Assembly: GCA_020746875.1 (NCBI GenBank)
Contig: JAGTJL010000002.1
Location: forward strand, 2,294,001-2,358,000
From: Rhexocercosporidium sp. MPI-PUGE-AT-0058
Taxonomy: Eukaryota; Ascomycota; Leotiomycetes; Helotiales
Direction of reading: 5' to 3'
Length of the DNA: 64,000 nucleotides
The translations under genes were made by a program, and so were the position numbers. Numbering within the stretch: position 1 is the stretch's first letter; each line of letters begins with the position of its first letter. Under the pieces are notes generated by a model. That model saw nothing but the letters and a program-made list of their open reading frames with translations. It had not been told where the DNA came from and made no database searches. Shown here one piece after another: positions 49,401 through 61,279 of this stretch.

Positions 49401-51474
49401 GATTGCTGTGCCTAGCCCGTCTGGTTTGATGAAGAGCGAGGGGTGGAGATGGTTGCAAGGCGAAGCGGTCGTTGTTGACCTTCAGCCCATGTTGCTCATC
49501 ACACCAACCAAGCCATGCTGGGCCTAGCAAAAGGCTGGGGAGCTGCCATTCTTGGATCCCTGCCCTGCCTCTCGTCTCTTGTCGCGGGGATGTCAATTGA
49601 CAATTGACATCAAACTTACCTGTTTCTAGCAAAGAGCATCCGCAGCTCCCCCTCGCTGGGTCGACCCCTCCCTTCGCCTGGGCTTCCGAGTTATCGCTTC
49701 ACCCTGGGCTACTAGGCTACTGACTGGTCTGGCCTCTGCTCAGTGCTCACCGGGGAGGGATGGGATCTTGATCGATGTGCTTTCTAGAGTGAATCGTTTC
49801 GCCGATCACCAGGCAGCAGACTCGTGCTCTGGTGCGCCGATTCAGCCGTTTGTACGAGTTCTCAGCGCTGTTCAGCACGTATCTCCAGAAGTGCAGATAT
49901 ACAGAGAGGCTGCAGAAGTACGGTAATACAGTATCCAGCCGCACAGTCAGAATGAGAGTCAGGGGAAGTGAACTCTCCGCAACTTCACGGTCACATCACA
50001 TCACATCACATCACTACTCGGGAGTCGGGAGGACAGGGCAGGGCATCGGACGACGTTTCCGTTCCCTGAAGCTTGGGTGCAGAACAGCAATCAACCCATC
50101 CCAACATCCAGGGCCATCCTAGTAGTCCCAGTCCCCATAATGGTACTGGGAAGCAGGTGGATATGATTGCGATGTGATATGATGGTCGTAGCTTGTTACT
50201 TTCTTGGTCTGGTCTGAGCCAAGTGCAAGCCAGGAGCAGGACCTACAATACAGTGCAGTACAGGACTGTATCTAGGGGTAGATACAGTAGGTAGGGTAAG
50301 TAAGCATCAGCGCGGTTGATCTGCAAATACCGCTGTTTTGGGCAGGGCTGGCGGTGGTGCTAGGGGCCTGGCGATTACAGCGGCTGTCACTCGCTGCAGT
50401 ACAACTACTTACTACTGCTGCCACTACTACACCTCAACGGCCAACGGAAGGGGGGCGGTACTTCTATTTTGGTGGCTACCTACGACAAGGCTGCAAAAGT
50501 ACTCATCATGTCTCGTGCATGCACTGAACCTACCAGTGTACGTACCGTTCATTCGTCCATTACCAGGCTGACAGTGAGTGCTTGTTTTGTCCATCCATTG
50601 TCCAGTGGCATCTCATTCCGGTAATGCACCTTTCTTTTCTGGGCCTTTCCTCGACCTCCTCCTCCTCTTACTCCCCCATTTCTGGCCAGCAAGGTTCGGC
50701 GTCTTCAAGCTGCAGCTGGCAGTCCTCCTCATCTCTCAGCAGCAGGTGCTGCGACGGCTAAAAGTGCCTCGTTGAGACGGTTGGGTCACTCTCGATGTCC
50801 TTAATTATCCCACATAGCAGGCCCTCTGTGGCCCAGTGCGGCGAAGAAAGCCAAAAAGCCTGGCGACGGCCTGGGAAAGCCTTGTCGTTTCGCACTAAGC
50901 TGCACGCAGTCAAGCAGTTCCAGCGAGCGGGAGGGTCATCATCTTCGGTGCATCGCATCATTTATTAGTGGAAGTGTCTGGGAGTGTCTGGTCCTGGTCG
51001 CTCGGTCTGTGAGTGCGAGTGTGAGGGGAGACAGGGCAGGGCAGGCAGGCAGGGACTGAGTGACAACAGCCAGTCTAGTCGACCGGGGGGAGAATCCTCT
51101 GCCAAGCAGCTGTGATCTACCCAATGGCACCCACGCCAACGCCATCTTGGACATGGCTAGGTACAATAGCCTTGTTCCCCTTGGGCGAGTTGAGGCGGAG
51201 GCAGGCCATTTAATGCTTCTAAGAATCCCTCAAAATATCCAAAATAGGACCTCTCCTCATTGCACCTCTTGCTCCTCTTCCATCAGACCTCCACTTCTCA
51301 AATGAGCCTCAGTCCTCCGTCCGCTCTTCTCCACGTTTAAAAGATCCTCAAGATCCCTCGAGACCCGAACGACCGCTTTGTCTATTTCGAGTATCATCTC
51401 ATCTCTTGCTACTTCTCTTCTAAATCTATCTGTATGTGCCGCCGCTGTCATCATCCACAGCCCCAGACCCAGCC
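46472..51474. other. large intergenic region
   Basis: About 5 kb without a gene I can support. Open frames are under about 140 codons on both strands and lack domain character. A tRNA-like T-arm sequence at 46585-46600 does not fold into a full tRNA. The region 50.3-51.4 kb, rich in short CT/CA tracts, is probably the promoter and leader of the C2H2 gene. Confidence 0.4.
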
Positions 51475-53043
51475 ATGGATGCTTTCTATATAGACCCGAG
51501 TGTACAAGACTCACGTCAATGCAGATCAAGATCCAACAGTCATCTCTCCTCGACCGCCGCACAGTTCCAAGGCCTGAACATTACCAACTTGTCGCCGCCA
51601 AACGAGCAAGGAAGAACTTCCTCAGGCATTCATCAGTCTCCCGACTTTCGCACTACTTCACCAGCAGACTTCCTCGATCAAGGCTCCCATCCTTCGCCCA
51701 AAACTATCGTCACAGCTCCAGTTCCACAACAGTACACGCCCTTTCCACTTCTTTCTGACCGTGACTTGGATGCCAACTGGTCCTACCTTAACGCAACCGA
51801 AGAGCACTCAGGGCCTGCACCTCTACTTAGACTCGACCCTGCCCAGTCTTTCCCAGGCGAGCATCAGCATCGACATCTTAGTGATCAGAGATCCATACGC
51901 TCAAATTCCAATCCCGCAACCATGAGGTATGAATCCAATATTCTATCTAGACGAACATTTCCATCATTCGTTTACTAATATATCCGAAGCACTTTGGGGA
52001 TTCAGCAGTTTGACTCCCGGTTCGATGGAGGTATGCACAGTGGTATTCGCCACACATTCACTTGGCCTCGTAAGTTTTAGGATATACGATAGACCTTGCA
52101 GAAACTAAGCGTTGTAGAATTCGACATGAACGATCAGTTCATCCACCAGAATCAAAACCTAAACCCTGGACAATTAACTCCCTCTCTATATGAGGAGCCC
52201 AAGCTTCTTCCTGTGTACTCGAGATCACTTTCATCCAGTCCTCCTCGAGCCAGCCTCACTGCAGAACAGAGAGAGTTGAAGCGGCAGCGGGACCACGCTC
52301 GACGAGATTCCAAGACGCAGCTGAGGAGGGAAAGGTCCGCGAGCAACACGAGCAACCGTAGCAATCCTTATATTGGGTCTCAGAACGGTTCTCCAGACCT
52401 GATGCCTAGGACACTTCCAGAATATGCATCCAACCTTACTCCATCTCCTCTTCTTTCACAAGGCTCGCTGCAGAGTTCCCCAGCTCTCGGCAGTAACACT
52501 TTCCTCGCGCCATATTCACCTCCGCTGAATGACCACACATCCTCAGATATATACGGACCAGTCTTCACAATGTAAGGAAATTCTACCTCTGCTACTAGAT
52601 TTCACCGACTAATTTTTGCGCCTAGGGGACCAAACGATTTCACTTCGAACCCAGCCTTTGCAATGCCTTTCTCCAACCCTAGTGGAGAGCCCGGTTTGCA
52701 GGCGTTCGCCGGTCGACCACATTCTCTGTCACTGTCTTCAGCTACAGATCCAGCGAACCAATACAGAAACCAAGTCAGTTCGACGGTAGGATCGACGGTA
52801 GGATCGACAGAATCCGGCGACCATGTACGGGTGGTCCACAGCCGTCCTAAGCCACAATGCTGGGAACACGGCTGTAATGGGCGGCAATTTTCCACATTTA
52901 GCAACTTACTTCGCCATCAACGAGAGAAGTCTGGTGCAGCACAGAAGTCAAGCTGTCCCAACTGCGGAGCCGAGTTTACGAGGACCACTGCCAGGAACGG
53001 GCATATGGCACACGACAAGTGCAAATCACGGAGGAACTCATAG
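51475..53043 (+). CDS. C2H2 zinc-finger transcription factor with a basic Arg-rich segment
   Basis: Exons 51475-51926, 51990-52069, 52118-52571 and 52626-53043 (introns 63, 48 and 54 bp) give 467 aa. The first ~170 residues are Ser/Pro/Gln-rich. After the third exon begins (WPQFDMNDQF), a highly basic stretch, [20 protein letters not shown] followed by TQLRRERS, resembles a bZIP basic region without a leucine zipper. Two C-terminal fingers follow. Finger 1 (about 407-427) is C-x4-C-x13-H with no second His at the usual spacing, so it is degenerate. Finger 2 (about 439-458) is a standard C-x2-C-x12-H-x3-H. A 12-nt tandem repeat encodes a duplicated STVG. Nuclear DNA binding is inferred from the fingers; I recognise no characterised orthologue. 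Confidence 0.82.
52780..52808. repeat. 12-nt coding tandem repeat
   Basis: Two and a half copies of TCGACGGTAGGA within the last exon of the C2H2 gene, encoding repeated STVG residues. The unit is a multiple of three, so copy-number change would keep the frame. Confidence 0.9.
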
Positions 53044-56000
53044 GCGATCTGATTCTTTGTTCATGACATGCAATCATTGGGCGGCGTACATATTTGGGAT
53101 GGTTTATCGGAGTCAGATCTAGAACATTCGTTTGGTTCAAAAATGGTCGCAGTGGGAAAACACTCGACGGTGGGACACTTCTATACCCTTCTTTTAGCAT
53201 CATATCAGATTCAATATTTACAAGACCATACATTTACGAGCAAGCAACTGATCACCGCACACACGCATGGCAACGCACAACTGAAAGTGACACCTCGGAG
53301 CTGAAAACATGGGCGCAGACTGCACATTTGGTGGTCGCTGGATGCCAGACGAATCACCACGGTAGATGAGCAGTCCCGTGGAGAGTAACAAGATTGAGAC
53401 AGGGTGTGTTTATCGTTCGAAACACCGCCAACCATGCAGAGCCGAGAGTCTGGGTTGGTGGGAAGCTGGGAAAGTCAACGTTACCAGGCAGGCATCCTGG
53501 ATGTCCCAAATAAGAAGCAGCATGGAGGCTGGCTGGCTCACATGGCCTGGCCGGGAATGCGCAGTGAATATCATCTTGGGTCCAAGGTGGGCAGTAGTAA
53601 AAGTGACAGAGAAACTAAATCGAAGGCAGATATTGTTTGTTCGTGCATACCTTACGGCGAGTTGTCATTGGTGCACAGCACAGCACAGCACAATAGCGAG
53701 TAGCGAGGAAGTGATTTCGAGTGAGGTCGGGTTGTAACATAGCCCCTTTTAAAATAGAACAGCGTACCCCTGCCAGCCTCCTCCAGGTCGGCTCGATGGT
53801 GCCTGTCGTCGCGTGTTGCTGTGTCTAGTGAGTGTGGATGTATCGCGCCTATTCTGCACCTGGCTGCACCTTTAGGTAAGCTGATGCGCGAAGCCACTAC
53901 GGAGCGAGATTAAAGCTCCTGGGAAAGGGAGCGACTGGGGTGACGGTGAGGGTGAGCTGGAGATGAGCTGCAGTGTGCGTGCACTGTGCAGCGTTTCTAG
54001 GTTCAGGTTAACTGTCGACAATCGCAGCTGTTTGTGTAAACACGGGGGGGTGTCGTAACAAGGTTAGGTTAATGTTGACGTTGATGTTTTGTTTTTGGAC
54101 TGGGTCCCTTCTTCCTTTCGCTTCCCGTGGGCGTCGATGAGATCGATGAGATCGGTGCATTCTCCTCCCTCTCTCTCTTGCTTCCGAATCATCGCCCATC
54201 GAAGTCGACCCTTGATCCCAAACTAATCCAACCCCTCCATGCCACCGTCCCATTCCATTCCATCCCATCCCATCATTTCAAAGATGCAGCTGCATGCTGT
54301 GCCGTCGGAACACCTGGCGCCACAAGAACATGAAACGGTCCGGGGGCTGAGAAAAGAACAGAACACATGCCTGTTCGGGTGATCCCTGGTCACTTAGCTG
54401 AGATATCTGTGTACGACCTCATTTCGCGATGTGTTGGCTGTTCGGCCATTAACTGGCCGTATTTATGGAATGAAAGATTATCAGAGGGCAAGTCGAAGAG
54501 AAGAGATCCCACAGCCGGGCTTACTACCACACCTACCACGACCCGTCTCGGTGAATAGAGACCCGTCTTAGAAATCCTTCAGCCTTACGGGCTGGTCTGG
54601 TAACAGTGCGACAGAAGCTTAATCTCTCGTGGAGGGGGGGGAGGGGAAGAACCGTTGAGCCACCCGGACTGAACACAGTGTGGAGGGGGGAGTAGATCGC
54701 CGTGCTGTTCGACGAGTCCAAAAATGGATGGGGGTGTGAAATGACCTTCTCGGTCCGTTATGCCGCGCTTGAGACGACGATGACATCTTTGTGCTCAAGC
54801 TTGCACTACAGAAGGAAATCAGTATTGTTCTGCTGCACAAGACTCGGCGTGCAAGTTGCCCCGAGGAACTTCTGTTGATGGGGGGCCGGAAATCTCTTGG
54901 AAGAAACCTAGCGATACTGGTACTTCCAAGTTCTGTCTCGAACTTCCAATATTCTTCTTACGGCCGAGATCCAAAGTCAACAGTTACATTTCTCGCACTA
55001 TTTCTTACTCACAATGTCGTACCTCACTTACGACGTCCTACCCCGAAGAGATGCCAACTTCTCCACCGTTATTAGCAGGTCCTTTTGCCTTAGAACACGA
55101 AACGTCCGAGAAGTCTCTTTCCCTCCTTTTGGTTTAGAGAACTTGTCCATTCTACGCATGTCATCAGTAATTCACTATCAGTGATTTACGAGGGACATTA
55201 ATGGATTGGATAGATGTGTCCTGCTGTGCACAAGCGGTGTTTTGTCAGACCTGTCAACAACCCTGACCGACACGAACTCCCTTGCGACTTCTGTAAGGAG
55301 ATCCTCGAGCCTGCAGTAGGTTTTGTAACCTTCAGAGACCATCTGTCCGGCCAGATGTCCACTGTTGGAAATTGTCTCGAAACATGGGGGAAGGCGCGAC
55401 AGACGTAGCTGGGAAGCCGAACGACTACGAGCCCACCAGTACCCTTTCTCCTATCCATTCCTACGCAGAGAAAGCTTTCGAGTACACTCGAGTACCTCCG
55501 GAGAATGATCTCCTATTGTATACTTAACCATTCTTCGAACTTCCTCCTTTTCGAGATCCAGCAACTATTGCTTAATTCCTTCCTCCCGCCGATGCTGACA
55601 GAATCAGTTGTCAGAAGCTCTTTACCTGTCTTTCATTGGGTCTGTCCGTCTTCTAGAACTGACACTACTGACAAGAAGCACATGTTGTGAAGCAGTCTTC
55701 GTTACATCCTTCTGCTTGCTGGAAGGAAAAGACGAATGTGTGTACCGTGGATCTGCCCTCATCAGTGGCAATATACATGTTAGAAGTAGGGCTTCCTGTG
55801 CTAGAGACAACAGGCGATCTGATACCCTTCTAGGTACCGAATCGAAGTACGGTACAGTAGGCAATCGGCCAGTGCTGAAGTTATTATGTTTCTCTAAGGC
55901 CAGAGAAATGCATTCGTCTCGACTAGACTTGATCTAGCATCAAAATAAAATGGGTATTTTCCGATCTCACTTCTCATTCCCAAACTTCCCGTATCTGACG

Positions 56001-57461
56001 AGAAAGATAGTATCAACTATGGAGGACGAGAGAGAGGAAAACAAGAATTGGAGAAGTATGTAAAATCACAGTGCGAAACCAGAACGTCGGAGCAGGAAGG
56101 CTATTTTCCACAGCTCAACCCTCCACGCTTGCTGAGCAGTGTGATTGGTAGGAGGAGCATGAACTGATCCTGATCTACTGTAGATCATGTACCCCTAAAG
56201 CACTCGATAACCATCAAAACTTACATACTCACAGACCGCTTGTGCATGACTCCGGATGACCTATCCATTGAGTAAGGTTCAACGGCACACTGACCGAGCA
56301 TATATTAGCTAGTCCCTTATAGGGTACATTTAGCGCTCGCAAAAACTTTAAATCAGTTGAGAATCACAGCAATCAGGAAATCATATGTAGTTTAAGAGTT
56401 CACAGTCAAAGAGCGAAGGTTAAATATTTCAGGACCATGATTGGGGTTTGCTATACTCACCATCCGCTAAAAATATTTAAATTTTTTCATTCGGAAAGGG
56501 GAGCCACATGTAACCATGTGATATTCTTTCTTTTCTGTAGTCACAAGAGTGACTTTTTGAGCATGGAATAAATCGGTCCAAGCATCAAGGAAAACCCTAG
56601 CGACCATAGATATTGCATTGGTATTAGAAGGTCAGCCTAAAAGCGAATGTATTAACTAAATCTCCAAAGGGTATGCATACGTGCGCTCGACGTCCGCCGA
56701 CAGAAAATACTCGTCGAATCCCTAAGCGAGGGAACTCCTTTTTTCAACAGCAACTCCTTGTACGATATAAGTATAGCACTTAACTGCACATGGCCGCGGT
56801 TATAAACAACGGAATTTGCGTCGAGTAGCTACGTAAAATAACCGATGAGAGAAATCAAGGAGAAAATAGGGAATGAGATTCGACAGCGGTTTACTAAGAT
56901 TGTCGTGTTGCTGGCTGGGTCCATGAATGAATGTAAGTCAACAATATGACGACACAACACCACGACCTAGTAGATTCAAAAGCCGTCGCTAACAAGAATG
57001 GATATAAGTCAGACTGCATATTGGAGTCATTCTCGCAAATTAAGTGTTCTCCGAAATCTGGAGGTCGTTGGCTAACTATGACTTAAATTTTTTTCCCATT
57101 GTCGATATTCTACATACACCTCAAAATCGACAGTAGTTGAAGCCGAATTAACAATTAAATACACTCATAGCGATCATACCAATCTCGACATTTGGCCATA
57201 TTTGCTTTGTTTACAGTTCGCCCTTTGCGGCTTTTCTACGTGACTGCCTCAGGCTTCAAGGCTTGCCACCTGCACTTAACGCCAACCTGCCAAATCAAAC
57301 GCGGTCTGACTTCGCGACGCGCCTTTCCTCGCTCTCCCAAATCCTCCCTCTTCAAAAATCGCAATCACACAACACAACGCAACCTCACGCAGACTCTCCC
57401 GCTCCTATTCCTTTTCAAAATTTGATCATCTTGTCAATATTTCCATATCTCAACCTTCAAG
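53044..57461. other. large intergenic region
   Basis: About 4.4 kb between the C2H2 stop and the PCNA gene. The part from about 55.9 to 57.2 kb is AT-rich and without long open frames. Nothing recognisable as protein, RNA or transposon was found. Confidence 0.4.
57317..57322. promoter_or_regulatory. ACGCG core element upstream of PCNA
   Basis: ACGCGC, within a TTCGCGACGCGCC context about 140 bp upstream of the PCNA start; another ACGCG lies at 57299-57303. The ACGCG core is the MluI cell-cycle box bound by MBF-type factors at yeast S-phase genes. The exact ACGCGT is not present here. Confidence 0.3.
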
Positions 57462-58460
57462 AGTTCGTTTTCTCAATCTAGGTTACCCCTCCTCGCCATC
57501 AATATGCTAACTGTGGAGTTACAGTGTTGGAAGCACGTCTCGAGCAAGCTGATCTTTTGAAAAAGGTGAGCATCTTCCTGCACCACCGTCTTTGTTTGAG
57601 CGTTGCTAAGCTCAGTAGATCGTCGATGCGATCAAGGATCTCGTCCAGGACTGCAACTTCGACTGCAATGACTCCGGTGTCGCCCTCCAAGCCATGGACA
57701 ACTCCCACGTTGCACTCGTGTCCATGATGCTCAAGGCAGAGAGTTTCTCCCCATATCGTTGTGATCGCAACGTCGCTCTCGGTCTCAACCTCACCTCCCT
57801 CACAAAAGTGCTCCGCGCCGCCCAGAACGAGGATATTCTCACCATTAAGGCAGATGACACGCCTGATGTGCTCAACTTGGTCTTCGAGAGCAGCGAGAGT
57901 GACAGATTGAGCGAGTATGATTTGAAGCTCATGGATATTGATCAGGAGCACTTGGGTATCCCAGATACGGAGTATGCAGCCACCATCAGCATGCCTTCCT
58001 CCGAGTTCAGCAGAATCTGCAGAGATCTCATGGCCCTGTCTGAGTCCGGTAGGTTTTGTCTACGCCAATGTACTCTCTTGTAACTAACGGTTTATCCTAC
58101 AGTCTCGATCGAAGCCTCCAAAGATGGTGTGAAGTTCTCTTGCTCTGGTGATATCGGAAACGGTGCTGTTACTCTGCGAAGTCACAGCAATGTCGAGAAG
58201 CCAGACATGAACGTCGAAATCGAGCTCACCGAACCTGTCGCCTTGACCTTCTCCCTCAAATACCTTGTCAACTTCTGCAAGGCCGCTGGTCTGTCAAAGA
58301 CTGTCAAGCTCTGCCTCTCCAATGAAGTTCCTCTGTTGGTCGAATACGCTCTGGCTGGAAGCAGTTACCTTCGGTTCTACCTGGCCCCTAAGGTATGCCT
58401 TCTGATCTCTCCTTTCTATACATATGCTAACAATTTATCTAGATTGGTGATGAGGAATAA
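57462..58460 (+). CDS. pol30: proliferating cell nuclear antigen (PCNA), start codon split by an intron
   Basis: Model: coding exon 1 is a single base (A at 57462), then 57525-57565, 57619-58048, 58103-58392 and 58443-58460; introns are 62, 53, 54 and 50 bp; 259 aa, the family length. The protein starts [14 protein letters not shown] and contains [30 protein letters not shown], the centre-loop [19 protein letters not shown], and ends [14 protein letters not shown]. No ATG precedes LEARLEQ in the genomic frame: the codon there is GTG, directly after ACAG. An intron from GTTCGT (57463) with branch GCTAAC to TTACAG joins A to TG and restores the ATG. PCNA is the trimeric sliding clamp of DNA polymerases delta and epsilon and a hub for repair. 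The clamp identification is certain; the exon 1 position is inferred. Confidence 0.93.
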
Positions 58461-58943
58461 ACGACTTGCTTGCGGGACGGTAATAAATGACGGTATGAGG
58501 TTTTTACAGCATATTCCAAAATGCGGCGTGATGGATGACTTTATAGATACGGACGACTGCTCTTTTTACATGCAAGGGCGAGACTACGGAAATTTTTTTC
58601 TGTACCCAAAGACTACTTGTTTACGAAATGAAGAAATGCAAAGTTTCCACCTAAAACTTCATCCGCACAATGGCCGCCGCATATTTGGAGTTCGCATTTG
58701 CAGCTCTCACTTACTTTAGGCCTAGCGCGGGGTAGCTCGCAGAAGGTAAAGACCGACCCCACCCCACCTATGTCACGACAGCCCATGACTCCGAGATAAG
58801 AAATTAATTCATGACCGAGCAAGCATGCGACTCGCACCGCCGACAACTCTGTATGACTTCCCTTTGTAATCTTTCATAAACCTTGATTCGTCCTTTTTTC
58901 AAATACCCCTTCCCCAGCGACAATTCCCTCTGCAAGCGCAACA
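58461..58943. other. intergenic region between PCNA and pyridoxal kinase
   Basis: About 480 bases, head to tail. It should hold the PCNA 3' end and the pyridoxal kinase promoter. No other gene is seen. Confidence 0.5.
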
Positions 58944-60210
58944 ATGTTTTCAGAACACCCAGTGCGCGAGACCCGCGTGCTTGCGGTGGCCAGTCATGTA
59001 GGGACACCACACCGACTCCTGGGACGAAACTGACATTGTGACGAAGGTTGTTTACGGGTGAGTGTACCATCTGAAGACCGGCTCGGAGTGGTGGACTAAG
59101 GGTGTCAAAGATATGTCGGAAACACCATGGCGACTTTTGCAATGCAGTCTCTAGGCTGTGAAGTAGCTGCTCTTAACACTGTGCAATTCAGTAAGACTTT
59201 CGTATATATAGAGACCTTGGAGAGGAATACAGCTGACAGGAGATCAAGGCAATCATCTAGGATACGGTCAAGCCAAAGGCACTCGAGCTACGGCGCAAGA
59301 GATCACCGACCTATATCAAGGACTTAAAGACTCCTACCTCGACGATTTCCAAATGATGCTCTCGGGCTACCTCCCAGGCGCAGCGTCTGTCGAAGCTGTA
59401 GGGACCATTGCGCGGGACCTGAAATACAAATCTACAATGAAACCTGGAAGTTTCTTCTGGGTTCTCGATCCAGTGATGGGGGACAACGGGAGGTTATACG
59501 TCGCAGAGGATGTTGTACCTGCGTACAAAGAATTGATCAAGGATGCGGATCTCATACTACCGAACCAGTTTGAGGCAGAGTAAGTAATTGTATCATGCCA
59601 GGTAAGAGGGATATCTGCTGATCAGAGTAGGACCTTGTCAGGAGTCAAGATCGTGGATATGGAAACCTTGAAACAAGCTATTACAACACTCCACGAAAAG
59701 TACAGGATCCCACATATCATGATTACCTCGATAGCTTTCCCTACACCCGGCGCGACACCCTCTCTCTCCGTCGTCGGTTCGACTTTCACTTCTGGAGCCA
59801 CACCAAGAATCTTCGGCATCACTATTCCGGCAATCGATTGCTTCTTCAGTGGTACGGGAGATATGTTCGCAGCTTTGATGCTAGTCAGGTTCAGAGAAGC
59901 TGTGAACAATACGCCAGGTCTGCTAGAGACAGCTGCGTGGGTTAGCGGGGACGAGGTAGAGGCTACGGAACTACCGCTTGCGAAAGCTACGGAGAAGGTT
60001 CTTGCAAGTATGCACGAGGTTCTAACAAGGACGAAGAAGCAGAGAGATGAAGAACTAGAGAGGTACCATAGCCGGGTTGGAGCGAGAGACACAGAGGCCG
60101 ATACGAAGAAGTTGAGGCTTGTTACGTCAAAGGCGGCGGAGGTTAGACTTGTGAGGAATCTGGACTGCTTGAAGTTCCCAGAGGTGAAATTCAAGGCGGA
60201 GAAGGTATAG
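58944..60210 (+). CDS. pyridoxal kinase
   Basis: Exons 58944-58997, 59047-59057, 59111-59190, 59249-59579 and 59631-60210 (introns 49, 53, 58 and 51 bp) give 351 aa. The second exon is only 11 nt and is needed to make ASHVVYGYVGNTMATFAMQS, the conserved pyridoxal-kinase N-terminus. Further landmarks are LGCEVAALNTVQFSNHLGYG, FFWVLDPVMGDNGRLYV, NQFEAETLSG and the ATP-site FFSGTGDMFAAL, with catalytic Asp at about 236. The enzyme phosphorylates pyridoxal, pyridoxine and pyridoxamine with ATP in the vitamin B6 salvage pathway in the cytosol (yeast Bud16 family). The C-terminal ~50 residues are charged and variable. The first ATG, MFSEHPVRETRVLAVASH, fits the family start. It ends 252 bp from the convergent dUTPase stop. 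Confidence 0.93.
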
Positions 60211-60462
60211 ATGGGGTAGATTCGGTAGCCTTCAAGACGGCGTTGGGTTTGGCATAGTCTTTTCTTGATTTTGTAGATATATCCTCGTCTAATCGAAAGC
60301 AAACGAGACTTTCCTCTGTCTGGCGTGTCACTTATAATTCGTCTCGTCTGGTCTATTTTCCCATGACCCCATCCTATAAGTCCCAACATCCAGTCATATT
60401 CTCGCCATAAGCCCATCCTCCTTACCGTGTGTGTGTATCCCAGAAGCAAGAACAGCGGCACT

Positions 60463-61244
60463 CTAACCAGTACTTCCAAACCCCCCCGCACCTCTAACAC
60501 TCTCCTCCAATTCCTTGACCTCAACCACTTCCGGCGTATAAATCCTCTCCAAAACCAATTGCGCAACCCGGTCTCCCTCCTTGACCTCGAAATCCTTCTC
60601 GCCATGGTTGAATAGCAGAACCTTAACCTGGCCACGATAATCCGCGTCAATGACTCCAGCGCCAGTATCGATCATATGCTTAGAAGCTAGACCAGAGCGT
60701 GGTGCGATACGGCCATCTGCATACCGCCACAAGCATCAGTAAAGCTTCAGTTAATCAAGAAGAGGTAGGAGAGGGGGAACAAACAAGTTCCTTCCGGCAC
60801 GGCCATACTGATATCCGTATCAACCAACACCTTCCCTCTGCCAGGTACGACCGTATCCTTCGCAGCATACAGATCATAACCCGCAGCGAAGGCGCTCCCC
60901 CTCGTAGGTAAGCGTGCCTTATCACTCAACTTCTTGATCAGAAGCGGTGGCTCGGCTGAGACCTTCGTGACGGGCACTGGTGTTTCCCCGGCGGCGGACA
61001 TGGCTGCTTCGATTGATTGGGATGGTGCTTGAGATGGGGATGTGGGATTGGGCTTCTGGCGTTTGGGGAGAGGTGAGTGTGGTGGTGATGTTGCGGACAT
61101 TATTGGTGGTGGGTTGAGAGAGGAGCGGTGACTTGACGACAACAACGACGCGTGCGTTTGGAGGGGAGACGCGAGATGGGCGGGGGACTTTCGGGGGATG
61201 AAGGTGGGCTGAAATGTACGCTTTTGGTGCTTGGGAACCAGCAT
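60463..61244 (-). CDS. dut1: dUTP pyrophosphatase (dUTPase)
   Basis: Minus-strand exons 61244-60785 and 60716-60463 with a 68-bp intron (GTTTGT...TGCAG); 237 aa from the first ATG, 189 aa from an in-frame ATG at 61100. All five trimeric dUTPase motifs are present: 1, [11 protein letters not shown]; 2, [11 protein letters not shown] (made by the splice); 3, [17 protein letters not shown]; 4, [13 protein letters not shown]; 5, [10 protein letters not shown]. The enzyme hydrolyses dUTP to dUMP and pyrophosphate, keeping uracil out of DNA and feeding thymidylate synthesis. The first 48 residues have no Asp or Glu and are rich in Lys, Arg, His and Ser, like a mitochondrial presequence. The short form would lack it and be nuclear or cytosolic. 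The first ATG lies only 35 nt downstream of the neighbouring gene's stop. Confidence 0.95.
61148..61153. promoter_or_regulatory. exact MluI cell-cycle box (ACGCGT) at the dUTPase start region
   Basis: A palindromic ACGCGT lies between the two candidate dUTPase start codons, 48 nt upstream of the second ATG. MBF-type factors use this element at S-phase genes in yeasts, so it could drive a short-isoform transcript. A single hexamer can occur by chance. Confidence 0.4.
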
Positions 61245-61279
61245 TTTTGGGTACGCAGGATAGGGGCTGGAAGCGAGTG

